Below, in pieces: positions 13,009 through 19,739 of a stretch of DNA of 21,522 bases. The position numbers and the translations under genes were made by a program. Source of the DNA: UBA6448 sp051893155 (GTDB lineage: Bacteria > Bacillota_I > Bacilli_A > RF39 > UBA660); assembly GCA_051893155.1 (NCBI GenBank), contig JBJFGY010000124.1, positions 1 through 21,522 of the forward strand, written 5' to 3'. The notes under the pieces are model-generated. The model searched no databases. It was not told where the DNA came from and worked only from the letters and a program-made list of their open reading frames with translations. Every line of letters starts with the position of its first letter. Position 1 is the stretch's first letter.

Positions 13009-13320
13009 ATGAAGGTTAAAGTCGGAGATACAGTTAAAATTATTGCTGGAAAAGACAAAGGCAAAGAAGGTAAAGTAATTAAAACATACAAAACATTAGA
13101 TAAAGTTGTTGTTGAAGGATTAAATATTGTAAAAAAACATTCAAAGCCAAGAACTAATCAAGACAAAGGCGGAATATTTGATGTTGAAGCTCCAATTCAT
13201 GTATCTAATGTAAAAGTTATTACTAATAATAAAGAAGAAAAAGCAAAAGTTAAAGAAGTAAAAAATAGTGAAGAAAAAGTAACTAAGAAAAAAACTTCTG
13301 CTAAAAAGGAAACAAAGTAG
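13009..13320 (+). CDS. rplX: 50S ribosomal protein L24, atypical C-terminal tail
   Basis: L24 initiates 50S assembly through its KOW domain. The KOW core is clear in residues 1-60 (Gly-Asp-Thr-Val-Lys-Ile-Ile-Ala-Gly-Lys-Asp-Lys-Gly-Lys-Glu-Gly). Val-Glu-Gly-Leu-Asn and His-Val-Ser-Asn-Val follow. Total length is normal (103), but after His-Val-Ser-Asn-Val the usual conserved C-terminal segment is replaced by a Lys/Glu-rich low-complexity tail of about 35 residues. The frame is open and the gene is well placed, so this looks like a lineage variant and not a frameshift. Confidence 0.93.
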   Translation: MKVKVGDTVKIIAGKDKGKEGKVIKTYKTLDKVVVEGLNIVKKHSKPRTNQDKGGIFDVEAPIHVSNVKVITNNKEEKAKVKEVKNSEEKVTKKKTSAKKETK

Positions 13321-13327
13321 GTGAGTT

Positions 13328-13867
13328 ATGAGTAATTTTAAAACTTTATATGAAGATGAAATTAAAGATAGTTTAATGAAAGAATATAATTACACAACTG
13401 TAATGCAAGTACCTAAAATAACAAAAATTGTTATTAATATGGGTGTTGGCGAAGGTAGTCATGATTCTAAATACATTGATGCTGCTGTTAATGATTTAAC
13501 TTTAATAACAGGTCAAAAACCTATTGTTACAAAAGCTCGCAAATCAATTGCTGGTTTCAAATTAAGAGAAGGACAACCAATTGGTGTTAAAGTTACACTT
13601 CGTGGTGAAAAAATGTATGCTTTCTTAGAAAAGTTAATTAAAATTGCACTTCCTCGTGTAAGAGATTTTAGAGGTGTATCACCAAAAAGTTTTGATGGAA
13701 AAGGAAATTATACTTTAGGTGTTAAAGAACAATTAATTTTTCCAGAAATTAATTATGATGATGTTTTAAAAATTAGAGGTATGGATATTGTTATTGTAAC
13801 AACAGCTAACACTAATGATGAAGCACGTAGTTTACTAAAAGCATTTGGAATGCCTTTTAGAGGATAA
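13328..13867 (+). CDS. rplE: 50S ribosomal protein L5
   Basis: L5 carries 5S rRNA into the central protuberance together with L18. The 179-residue length is standard. Visible are Met-Gln-Val-Pro-Lys-Ile (26-31), Gly-Gln-Lys-Pro, Thr-Lys-Ala-Arg-Lys-Ser-Ile-Ala-Gly-Phe-Lys-Leu-Arg-Glu-Gly, Arg-Asp-Phe-Arg-Gly-Val and the final Ala-Phe-Gly-Met-Pro-Phe. The AGGTGAG site begins inside the rplX stop codon. Confidence 0.97.
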   Translation: MSNFKTLYEDEIKDSLMKEYNYTTVMQVPKITKIVINMGVGEGSHDSKYIDAAVNDLTLITGQKPIVTKARKSIAGFKLREGQPIGVKVTLRGEKMYAFLEKLIKIALPRVRDFRGVSPKSFDGKGNYTLGVKEQLIFPEINYDDVLKIRGMDIVIVTTANTNDEARSLLKAFGMPFRG

Positions 13868-13878
13868 GGAGAGAAAAT

Positions 13879-14064
13879 ATGGCAAAAAAGAGTATGGTTG
13901 TAAAAAATAACCGTAAACCTAAATTTCAAGTTAGAGCTTATACTAGATGTAAAAGATGTGGTAGACCTCATGGTGTACTAAGAAAATTTGGCTTATGTCG
14001 TATTTGCTTTAGAGAACTTGCTAATAAAGGACAAATTCCAGGCGTTAAAAAATCTAGTTGGTAG
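13879..14064 (+). CDS. rpsN: 30S ribosomal protein S14, zinc-binding type
   Basis: This is the short 61-residue form of S14 with four zinc cysteines (Cys24, Cys27, Cys40, Cys43), as in the Firmicutes type Z. The Arg-Cys-Gly-Arg-Pro, Cys-Arg-Ile-Cys-Phe-Arg and terminal Lys-Ser-Ser-Trp are diagnostic. A zinc-free paralogue, if any, is not in this window. AAGGAGAG sits just before the ATG. Confidence 0.97.
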   Translation: MAKKSMVVKNNRKPKFQVRAYTRCKRCGRPHGVLRKFGLCRICFRELANKGQIPGVKKSSW

Positions 14065-14078
14065 AAAGGAAGATATAT

Positions 14079-14477
14079 ATGTTTGTACAAGATAAAATAG
14101 CTGATATGCTAACAAGAATAAGAAATGCAAATCAAATGAAATATACTGAAGTTGAAGTTGAAGGAACTAAGATTACTAAAGGTATTGCACAAATTCTAAA
14201 AGATGAAGGTTATATCGAAGATTTTAAATATACAAAAAAATCTACAGGTGATAAAATGACTTTAACACTTAAGTATGGTCCTAAAAAAGAAAGAGTAATA
14301 ACTGGTCTTAAAAGAGTAAGTAAATCAGGACTTAGAGTTTATGCACAAGCTGATAAACTTCCTAAAGTACTAAATGGACTAGGAATTGCAATTATTTCTA
14401 CTTCAAAAGGTTTAATGACTGATAAAGAGGCTAGAAAAAATGGGTTAGGAGGTGAAGTACTTGCCTATATTTGGTAA
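14079..14477 (+). CDS. rpsH: 30S ribosomal protein S8
   Basis: S8 is a primary binder of 16S helix 21 and the classical spc-operon repressor in E. coli. At 132 residues it has Ile-Ala-Asp-Met-Leu-Thr-Arg-Ile-Arg-Asn-Ala near the start and Gly-Gly-Glu-Val-Leu-x-x-Ile-Trp at the end. The in-frame codons from 14058 belong to the end of rpsN. ATG 14079 follows AAAGGAAG (14065-14072) and matches the family. The codons for Leu-Gly-Gly-Glu contain a perfect AGGAGGTGA. Confidence 0.96.
   Translation: MFVQDKIADMLTRIRNANQMKYTEVEVEGTKITKGIAQILKDEGYIEDFKYTKKSTGDKMTLTLKYGPKKERVITGLKRVSKSGLRVYAQADKLPKVLNGLGIAIISTSKGLMTDKEARKNGLGGEVLAYIW
14447..14455 (+). promoter_or_regulatory. Perfect Shine-Dalgarno sequence inside rpsH, ahead of rplF
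   Basis: AGGAGGTGA is the full complement of the 16S rRNA tail. It is 29 bases before the rplF ATG, which has no purine-rich site in the last 12 bases (GGTAAGTAGATT). Five bases after it is TTG 14461, which opens a 6-codon frame ending at TAG 14479-14481, in the rplF frame. Whether it recruits ribosomes for rplF is inference. Confidence 0.45.
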
Positions 14478-14484
14478 GTAGATT

Positions 14485-15024
14485 ATGAGTAGAATTGGAA
14501 ATAGAAAACTTACTATCCCAGAAGGCGTAGAAGTAAAAGTTCAAGATAATTTAGTTACTGTAAAAGGTTCAAAAGGAGAACTATCACTTGATGTAAACCC
14601 ATTAATTAAAGTTGTTGTTGAAAATAATGAAGTATTAACTGAAAAAGTTCAAGATACTAAACAAGCTAATGTATTATCTGGAACAACTAATTCAAATATT
14701 AGTAATATGATAGAAGGTGTTAGTAAAGGATATACTAAAGGTCTTGAAGCTGTGGGTGTTGGTTATAGATTTAGTGTTTCTGGCAAAAAAATAGTTGTTT
14801 CTGCAGGATATTCTCATCCAGTTGATGTTGAAATACCCGAAGGTATAAATGTTACTTCACCATCAAATACTGAACTTGAAATTAGTGGAATAGATAAACA
14901 AAAAGTTTCTGAATTTGCGGCTAATGTTCGTAAAATAAGAGAACCTGAACCATATAAAGGTAAGGGTATTCGTTATAAGGGTGAACATATTCGTCGTAAA
15001 GAAGGAAAGAAAGCGGCTAAGTAA
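14485..15024 (+). CDS. rplF: 50S ribosomal protein L6
   Basis: L6 has two similar alpha/beta domains near the sarcin-ricin loop and the factor-binding site. The 179-residue protein shows Ser-Arg-Ile-Gly-Asn-Arg-Lys-Leu-Thr-Ile-Pro, Val-Lys-Gly-Ser-Lys-Gly-Glu-Leu, Gly-Val-Gly-Tyr-Arg, and the C-terminal Arg-Glu-Pro-Glu-Pro-Tyr-Lys-Gly-Lys-Gly-Ile-Arg-Tyr. No good ribosome binding site lies close to its ATG, which is unusual in this cluster. Confidence 0.97.
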   Translation: MSRIGNRKLTIPEGVEVKVQDNLVTVKGSKGELSLDVNPLIKVVVENNEVLTEKVQDTKQANVLSGTTNSNISNMIEGVSKGYTKGLEAVGVGYRFSVSGKKIVVSAGYSHPVDVEIPEGINVTSPSNTELEISGIDKQKVSEFAANVRKIREPEPYKGKGIRYKGEHIRRKEGKKAAK

Positions 15025-15038
15025 AGGAGTATGATATT

Positions 15039-15392
15039 ATGAATAATAAAGAAAAAAGAGAAGCTAGAATTAGAAGACATGCAAGAGTTAGAAAAAACAT
15101 TTCTGGCACTAGTGAAGCACCAAGATTATGTGTATATAGATCTAATAAAGCAATTTACGCTCAAGTTATTGATGATACAAAAGGTATAACTTTAGTTAGC
15201 TCATCTTCACTTGAACTTAAACTTAAAAATGGTGGCAATATTGAAGCTGCTTCAATAGTTGGAAAAGATATTGCAGAAAAATGTAAAAAAGCAAAAATAA
15301 AAAAAGTTGTATTTGACCGTGGTGGATTCTTATATCATGGAAGAGTAGCTGCCCTTGCTGAAGCTGCAAGAGAAGCTGGATTAGAATTTTAA
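15039..15392 (+). CDS. rplR: 50S ribosomal protein L18
   Basis: This is a 5S rRNA binder of 117 residues. The basic N-terminus (Arg-Arg-His-Ala-Arg-Val-Arg-Lys-Asn-Ile-Ser-Gly-Thr), Pro-Arg-Leu-Cys-Val-Tyr-Arg-Ser-Asn-Lys, Phe-Asp-Arg-Gly-Gly and the closing Ala-Ala-Arg-Glu-Ala-Gly-Leu-Glu-Phe are characteristic. AAAGGAG (15023-15029) is 9 bases before ATG 15039. Confidence 0.97.
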   Translation: MNNKEKREARIRRHARVRKNISGTSEAPRLCVYRSNKAIYAQVIDDTKGITLVSSSSLELKLKNGGNIEAASIVGKDIAEKCKKAKIKKVVFDRGGFLYHGRVAALAEAAREAGLEF

Positions 15393-15401
15393 GGAGGCAT
15401 T

Positions 15402-15905
15402 ATGGCAAAAGAATTTGAAAATAAAAAGAATAATTTACTAGAGGAAAAAGTAATTAATATAGGTAGAGTTACAAAAGTTACTCAAGGAGGAAGACATTTT
15501 CGTTTTAGTGCAACAGTAGCTGTAGGTAATCGTAAAGGTTTAATCGGTATTGGTACTGGAAAAGCCAATGAAGTCCCTGAAGCTATTAAAAAAGCATTAC
15601 AAGCTGCTAATAAAAATGTTGTAAAAATTTCCCTTGTTGACAATCGTACAATTCCTCATGAAGCAACTTATAAAGTTGGAAGAGCTGTAGTATTACTAAA
15701 GCCTGCTAAAGAAGGTCGTGGAATTATAGCTGGTGGTGCAGCAAGAGCAGTATTAGAACTTGCTGGTGTAAAAGATATTGTTGCCAAATCTTTAGGAAGT
15801 AATACTCAAGTTAATGTAGCAAAAGCTACTTTAGGAGCTCTAACAATGCAAAAAACTAAAGAACATATCGCTGAACTTAGAGGAAAGAAAGTTGAGGAAT
15901 TATAA
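15402..15905 (+). CDS. rpsE: 30S ribosomal protein S5
   Basis: S5 is on the 30S solvent side and affects decoding fidelity and mRNA unwinding. The 167-residue product has the double-stranded-RNA-like N-domain (Val-Thr-Gln-Gly-Gly-Arg-His-Phe-Arg-Phe), Gly-Lys-Ala-Asn-Glu-Val-Pro, Thr-Ile-Pro-His-Glu, and Gly-Arg-Gly-Ile-Ile-Ala-Gly-Gly with Val-Leu-Glu-Leu-Ala-Gly. The stop shares one base with rplO. The rpmD gene (L30), normally next, is absent. Confidence 0.97.
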   Translation: MAKEFENKKNNLLEEKVINIGRVTKVTQGGRHFRFSATVAVGNRKGLIGIGTGKANEVPEAIKKALQAANKNVVKISLVDNRTIPHEATYKVGRAVVLLKPAKEGRGIIAGGAARAVLELAGVKDIVAKSLGSNTQVNVAKATLGALTMQKTKEHIAELRGKKVEEL

Positions 15906-16348
15906 TGAAATTAGAAAATTTACCAAAAACTAATGAACTTAAAGCTAAAAAAAGGGTTGGTAGAGGTCCAGGAAGTGGAATGGGTAAAACATCAACTCGT
16001 GGTGAAAATGGTCAAAAGTCAAGAAGTGGTGCGTCTATTAAACCATGGTTTCAAGGAGGACAATCACCATTATATAGAAGAATTCCAAAAAGAGGTTTTA
16101 ATAACAAAAACTTTGCAGTTAGATATGCCACAATTAATTTATCTGATTTAAATAAATTCTTTAATGATGGCGATGTTGTAACTCCTGAAATATTATTTGA
16201 AAGAAAAATACTTAAAAAAGAATTAAATGGAGTTAAAATTTTAGGTAATGGTAATTTAGATAAAAAATTAACTATTAAAGCACATCGTTTTACTAGTGCA
16301 GCTGTTACTAAAATTAATGATGCTGGTGGTAAAGCAGAGGTGATTTAG
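15905..16348 (+). CDS. rplO: 50S ribosomal protein L15
   Basis: The 147-residue protein has the long basic glycine-rich extension (Arg-Val-Gly-Arg-Gly-Pro-Gly-Ser-Gly-Met-Gly-Lys-Thr) that threads into 23S rRNA. It also has Pro-Trp-Phe-Gln-Gly-Gly-Gln-Ser-Pro-Leu-Tyr-Arg-Arg-Ile-Pro-Lys-Arg-Gly-Phe, then the globular C-terminus. GAGGAA in the last rpsE codons provides the site. The stop directly abuts the secY ATG. Confidence 0.97.
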   Translation: MKLENLPKTNELKAKKRVGRGPGSGMGKTSTRGENGQKSRSGASIKPWFQGGQSPLYRRIPKRGFNNKNFAVRYATINLSDLNKFFNDGDVVTPEILFERKILKKELNGVKILGNGNLDKKLTIKAHRFTSAAVTKINDAGGKAEVI

Positions 16349-17611
16349 ATGTTTCATGGTTTTTCAGGATTTTTTAAAAAAAGTAACAAAGACTTAAGAA
16401 AAAAAATCTATTTTACAATGATGTGTCTTGGAATATTTTGTTTAGGAACAAATATAACTATTCCATGGGCATCGGCTGTATATGAAGAACTAGGTTTTCT
16501 AGAAATATTTAACGTAATGAGTGGTGGAGGTCTATCAAACTTTTCTATATTTGCACTAGGTGTTTCGCCTTACATTACGGCATCTATTATTACCGAAATT
16601 TTACAAATGGATATTATACCTTACTTTAAAGATCTTAAAGAACAAGGTTATACTGGTAGACAAAAAATTAATAAAATTACTAGATACTTAGGAATTGTTA
16701 TTGCGTTCTTACAAGCATATGCTTTAACAGCTTTTTATATGAAAGGTTTGGATGCAATGGGCATTATAAAAACAACTCTTGTTATGGTTGCTGGTACATC
16801 ATTTTGTATGTGGATGGGTGATCAAATCACTACAAAAGGAATTGGAAATGGTCAATCAATGTTAATAATGGCTGGTATTATTCAAAGTATGCCAAATATT
16901 TTTAAAGGTGCATTTACTTCTTTAGTACTTGGAGAATTTACTAGATCTGTTGGAATAACATTATTTGCCTTATTTGTACTAGTATATATAATTGTTATTG
17001 TTGGAATTATTTGGGTACAACTTGCAGAAAGAAGAATACCTATTCAATATTCAAATAGAACAACATCTGCATATGGAAATACAACAAATTATTTACCATT
17101 AAAAATAAATTCAGCAAGTGTTATACCAGTTATTTTTGCTTCAATTGTAACAACGATTCCATCGACAATTGTTACTTTAATAGGAAAGCAAAGTGCTATC
17201 GATTTTGTAAATAAATATATTTATTACACTTCTAATACAGGTTTTATACTATATTTAGTGTTAATAGTAGTATTTGCATACTTCTATACATTTTTAGTTA
17301 TGAATCCTGATGAAATGAGTAAAAATCTTAATAATAATGGTGGATATATACCTGGTGTAAGGCCAGGAAGTGATACTTCAAATTATATTAGTAATTCACT
17401 TTCAAAACTTACATTTGTAGGTGCATTATTTCTTGTTATTTTAGCAGGACTACCAATTTTGCTTTCTAAATTTACATCTTTACCATCTTATGTAACAATT
17501 GGTGGTACAGGAATATTAATTGTTGTTGGTGTTGCTATTGAAACATATAAACAAATTGAAAGTAGTTTAGTAAGTAGAAGCTATGCTTCAAAAAGAAAGA
17601 GATTAAGATGA
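16349..17611 (+). CDS. secY: Protein translocase subunit SecY
   Basis: SecY is the membrane channel of the Sec translocon, working with SecE, SecG and SecA or docked ribosomes. The 420-residue protein begins with a basic amphipathic stretch and shows ten hydrophobic segments. The periplasmic Gly-Gly-Gly-Leu-Ser-Asn-Phe-Ser and Gly-Val-Ser-Pro-Tyr-Ile-Thr-Ala-Ser-Ile of the plug/TM2 region are present. So are the cytoplasmic Ala-Glu-Arg-Arg-Ile-Pro-Ile-Gln-Tyr-Ser in the C4-type loop and Gly-Gly-Tyr-Ile-Pro-Gly-Val-Arg-Pro-Gly before TM8. GAGGTGA (16337-16343) precedes the ATG. It ends in TGA within ATGA, overlapping adk by four bases, which argues that TGA is read as stop here. Confidence 0.97.
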   Translation: MFHGFSGFFKKSNKDLRKKIYFTMMCLGIFCLGTNITIPWASAVYEELGFLEIFNVMSGGGLSNFSIFALGVSPYITASIITEILQMDIIPYFKDLKEQGYTGRQKINKITRYLGIVIAFLQAYALTAFYMKGLDAMGIIKTTLVMVAGTSFCMWMGDQITTKGIGNGQSMLIMAGIIQSMPNIFKGAFTSLVLGEFTRSVGITLFALFVLVYIIVIVGIIWVQLAERRIPIQYSNRTTSAYGNTTNYLPLKINSASVIPVIFASIVTTIPSTIVTLIGKQSAIDFVNKYIYYTSNTGFILYLVLIVVFAYFYTFLVMNPDEMSKNLNNNGGYIPGVRPGSDTSNYISNSLSKLTFVGALFLVILAGLPILLSKFTSLPSYVTIGGTGILIVVGVAIETYKQIESSLVSRSYASKRKRLR

Positions 17612-18255
17612 AAAATGTTATTTTTTTAGCGCCTCCCGCTGCTGGAAAAGGTACATGTAGTGAGATTCTAAAAAATCAATATAACTATGAACACATTTCT
17701 ACTGGGGCTATTTTGCGAAGTGAAATTGCTTCTCAAAATAGCCTTGGTAATGAAATAAAGAGTATTATTGAGAAGGGAAATCTCGTAGATGATAATTTAA
17801 TGATAAAATTAATTGAAAAAAAATTAGCAAATATTAATAAAAATTTTATACTTGATGGATTTCCCCGTACTATTAATCAAGCATATTCTCTTGATAATTT
17901 ATTTAAAGAATTAAACATTGAAAACTATATAGTAATATATTTAAATATTGATAAGTCTCTTGCATTAAAAAGGACTTTAGGTAGAATGACTTGTCCAAAA
18001 TGTGGAAAAGGTTATAATATATATTTTGATGGTTTTAAACCAATTAATGATGGATATTGTGATATATGTAATGAAGTACTTTCTAAAAGAAGTGATGATA
18101 ATGAAGAAAGTTTTAATAACAGATTTGAAACATATATAAATTCTACTTTACCAATACTTAATTTTTATGAACAAAAAAATAAGGTTGTTAAGATTGATGT
18201 AGATAATAATTTTGAATTATTATCAATCAAACTTAAGGAGATAGTTAGTGATTAG
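17608..18255 (+). CDS. adk: Adenylate kinase with zinc-binding lid
   Basis: Adk balances AMP, ADP and ATP. The 215-residue long form has the nucleotide loop at residues 8-16, Ser-Thr-Gly at 31-33 and Asp-Gly-Phe-Pro-Arg-Thr (83-88) for AMP binding. The lid carries four cysteines (Cys129, Cys132, Cys151, Cys154), the Gram-positive zinc form. The P-loop is unusual: where most sequences read Gly-x-Pro-Gly-Ala-Gly-Lys-Gly-Thr, this reads Ala-Pro-Pro-Ala-Ala-Gly-Lys-Gly-Thr, with two glycines changed to alanine. The catalytic Lys and the last glycines remain. The start overlaps the secY stop (ATGA) and the end overlaps map by eight bases. Confidence 0.95.
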   Translation: MKNVIFLAPPAAGKGTCSEILKNQYNYEHISTGAILRSEIASQNSLGNEIKSIIEKGNLVDDNLMIKLIEKKLANINKNFILDGFPRTINQAYSLDNLFKELNIENYIVIYLNIDKSLALKRTLGRMTCPKCGKGYNIYFDGFKPINDGYCDICNEVLSKRSDDNEESFNNRFETYINSTLPILNFYEQKNKVVKIDVDNNFELLSIKLKEIVSD

Positions 18256-18991
18256 TATTAAAAGTCAAAGAGAAATTGACATTATGAAAGAAGCTGGACA
18301 TATTAATTATTTAACTCATCAGGAATTAAAGAAGGCACTAAAGCCAGGCATTACTACTAATGAATTAAATAATATTGCTGATAAATTTATCAGAAGTCAT
18401 GGTGGGATACCTTCAAGTTTAAATTATGAGGGATTTCCTAAAAGTATCTGCATATCTATAAATGACGAAGTTGTTCATGGTATACCTTCAAACCGAAAAA
18501 TTAAAAATGGTGATGTCGTATCTATTGATATTACGGTTAGGTTTAAAGGGTATGAAAGTGATAGTGCAAATACATATATTGTTGGAAATGCTCCAGAAAA
18601 TATAGTTAAATTAGTTGAAGATACTAAAAATGCATTATATGAAGGCTTAAAACATGTTAAAGCAGGTGTTAAGTTAAATCAGGTAAGTAAAGCTATAGAA
18701 GATTATGCACATTTAAATGGTCTTTCTGTGGTTGAGGAATTAGTTGGTCATGGTATAGGAACTTCAATACATGAAGATCCTAATGTTCCAAACTTTTATA
18801 CAAAATCGACAGTTATCCTTAAGGAAGGAATGACAATATGTATTGAACCAATGCTTAATTTAGGTAAAAAAGATGTTTATTTAGATGATAATGATTGGAC
18901 TGTTAACACGGTTGATGGCATGCCAAGTGCTCATTTTGAACATACAATTGTTGTTACCAAAAATGGATATGAATTATTAACGGGAGAGTGA
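18248..18991 (+). CDS. map: Methionine aminopeptidase (type I), GTG start
   Basis: The enzyme removes the initiator methionine. The 247-residue product has the pita-bread fold ligands: His77, Asp94, Asp105, His168 in Gly-His-Gly-Ile-Gly, His175, Glu200 in Ile-Glu-Pro and Glu231 in Phe-Glu-His-Thr. Translation starts at GTG 18248: AAGGAG (18235-18240) is 7 bases upstream and the protein then begins Met-Ile-Ser-Ile-Lys-Ser, as in other Firmicutes. It stops at TGA, immediately followed by in-frame TAA. Confidence 0.96.
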   Translation: MISIKSQREIDIMKEAGHINYLTHQELKKALKPGITTNELNNIADKFIRSHGGIPSSLNYEGFPKSICISINDEVVHGIPSNRKIKNGDVVSIDITVRFKGYESDSANTYIVGNAPENIVKLVEDTKNALYEGLKHVKAGVKLNQVSKAIEDYAHLNGLSVVEELVGHGIGTSIHEDPNVPNFYTKSTVILKEGMTICIEPMLNLGKKDVYLDDNDWTVNTVDGMPSAHFEHTIVVTKNGYELLTGE

Positions 18992-18998
18992 TAAAAAT

Positions 18999-19223
18999 AT
19001 GGCAAGCAAAAAAAATGATAAAATAGAAGTGGAAGGGAAAGTTATTGAAGTTTTAAAGGGTAGTGATTATTTAGTTGAACTACCTAATGGACATACTGTA
19101 AAAGCCTACGTTTCTGGTAAAATGCGCATCAATATGATACGTATCTTACCAGGTGATACCGTTACAGTAGAACTTTCACCTTATGATTTAACACGTGGGA
19201 TAATTACATGGAATAAAAGATAG
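18999..19223 (+). CDS. infA: Translation initiation factor IF-1
   Basis: IF-1 is an OB-fold factor that occupies the 30S A site during initiation. The 74-residue protein carries Ile-Glu-Val-Glu-Gly-Lys-Val (8-14), Leu-Pro-Asn-Gly-His, Ala-Tyr-Val-Ser-Gly-Lys-Met-Arg, Leu-Pro-Gly-Asp and Leu-Ser-Pro-Tyr-Asp-Leu-Thr-Arg-Gly. It differs from the typical text by having Met-Ile-Arg-Ile where Tyr/His-Ile-Arg-Ile is frequent. GGGAGAGTGA overlaps the map stop, and its own TAG begins the AGGAGG of rpmJ. Confidence 0.96.
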   Translation: MASKKNDKIEVEGKVIEVLKGSDYLVELPNGHTVKAYVSGKMRINMIRILPGDTVTVELSPYDLTRGIITWNKR

Positions 19224-19231
19224 GAGGAATT

Positions 19232-19345
19232 ATGAAAGTTAGACCATCTGTAAAAAAAATATGTAAAAAATGTAAAGTTATAAGAAGAAAAGGAAAAGTT
19301 ATGGTTATATGTAGTAACCCTAAACATAAACAAGTTCAAGGATAG
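19232..19345 (+). CDS. rpmJ: 50S ribosomal protein L36
   Basis: This is a 37-residue zinc-ribbon protein, the smallest gene in the window. It begins Met-Lys-Val-Arg-Pro-Ser-Val-Lys-Lys, with ligands Cys11, Cys14, Cys27 and His32, the usual C-x2-C...C...H pattern of the zinc form. AGGAGG (19222-19227) overlaps the infA stop, and its TAG stop leads into the GGAG site of rpsM. Position between infA and rpsM is canonical. Confidence 0.97.
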   Translation: MKVRPSVKKICKKCKVIRRKGKVMVICSNPKHKQVQG

Positions 19346-19354
19346 GAGAAAAAA

Positions 19355-19729
19355 ATGGCTAGAATTAAAAATATTGAATTACCTAATGAAAAGCAAACAT
19401 GGATTGGCCTTACAGCTATTTATGGTATTGGTCGTAATTTAGGTAAAACTATTTGCAAAAATGCAAAAGTTGATGAAACAAAAAAAATTAAAGATTTAAC
19501 AGAAGAAGAAATTTCTGCACTTCGTAAAGAAGTAGAAAAAGTTACAACTGAAGGTGATTTACGTCGTGAAGTTCAAATGAATATTAAAAATAAAATGGAA
19601 ATGAATTCTTATCAAGGAATTAGACATAAAAAAGGTCTTCCTGTAAGAGGTCAAAGAACAAATCGCAACGCCCATACTAGAAAAGGTAGAGGAAAAGTAG
19701 TTGCTAATAAGAAAAAGGTTTCAAAGTAG
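19355..19729 (+). CDS. rpsM: 30S ribosomal protein S13
   Basis: S13 is at the top of the 30S head and makes intersubunit bridges. The 124-residue product has Ile-Tyr-Gly-Ile-Gly-Arg-Asn (23-29), the helix-rich middle with Arg-Arg-Glu-Val, Tyr-Gln-Gly-Ile-Arg-His-Lys-Lys-Gly-Leu-Pro-Val-Arg-Gly-Gln-Arg-Thr, and a basic tail. The N-terminus (Asn-Ile-Glu-Leu-Pro-Asn) departs from the common Gly-Val-Asp-Ile-Pro. Confidence 0.96.
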   Translation: MARIKNIELPNEKQTWIGLTAIYGIGRNLGKTICKNAKVDETKKIKDLTEEEISALRKEVEKVTTEGDLRREVQMNIKNKMEMNSYQGIRHKKGLPVRGQRTNRNAHTRKGRGKVVANKKKVSK

Positions 19730-19739
19730 GTGAGAATAT

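Noticed and set aside
11791..13971. Minus-strand frames within rplP, rplN-rplX and rplE-rpsN
   Set aside because: All lie opposite well conserved ribosomal genes and have low-complexity or patternless translations.
15031..15042. Tri-codon frame ATGATATTATGA before rplR, like the one before gpmI
   Set aside because: AAAGGAG is only one base from this ATG but 9 bases from the rplR ATG, so normal initiation explains the site.
15933..16151. Second + strand frame inside rplO, considered as a possible rpmD (L30)
   Set aside because: It is an out-of-frame shadow of L15 with no L30 motif.
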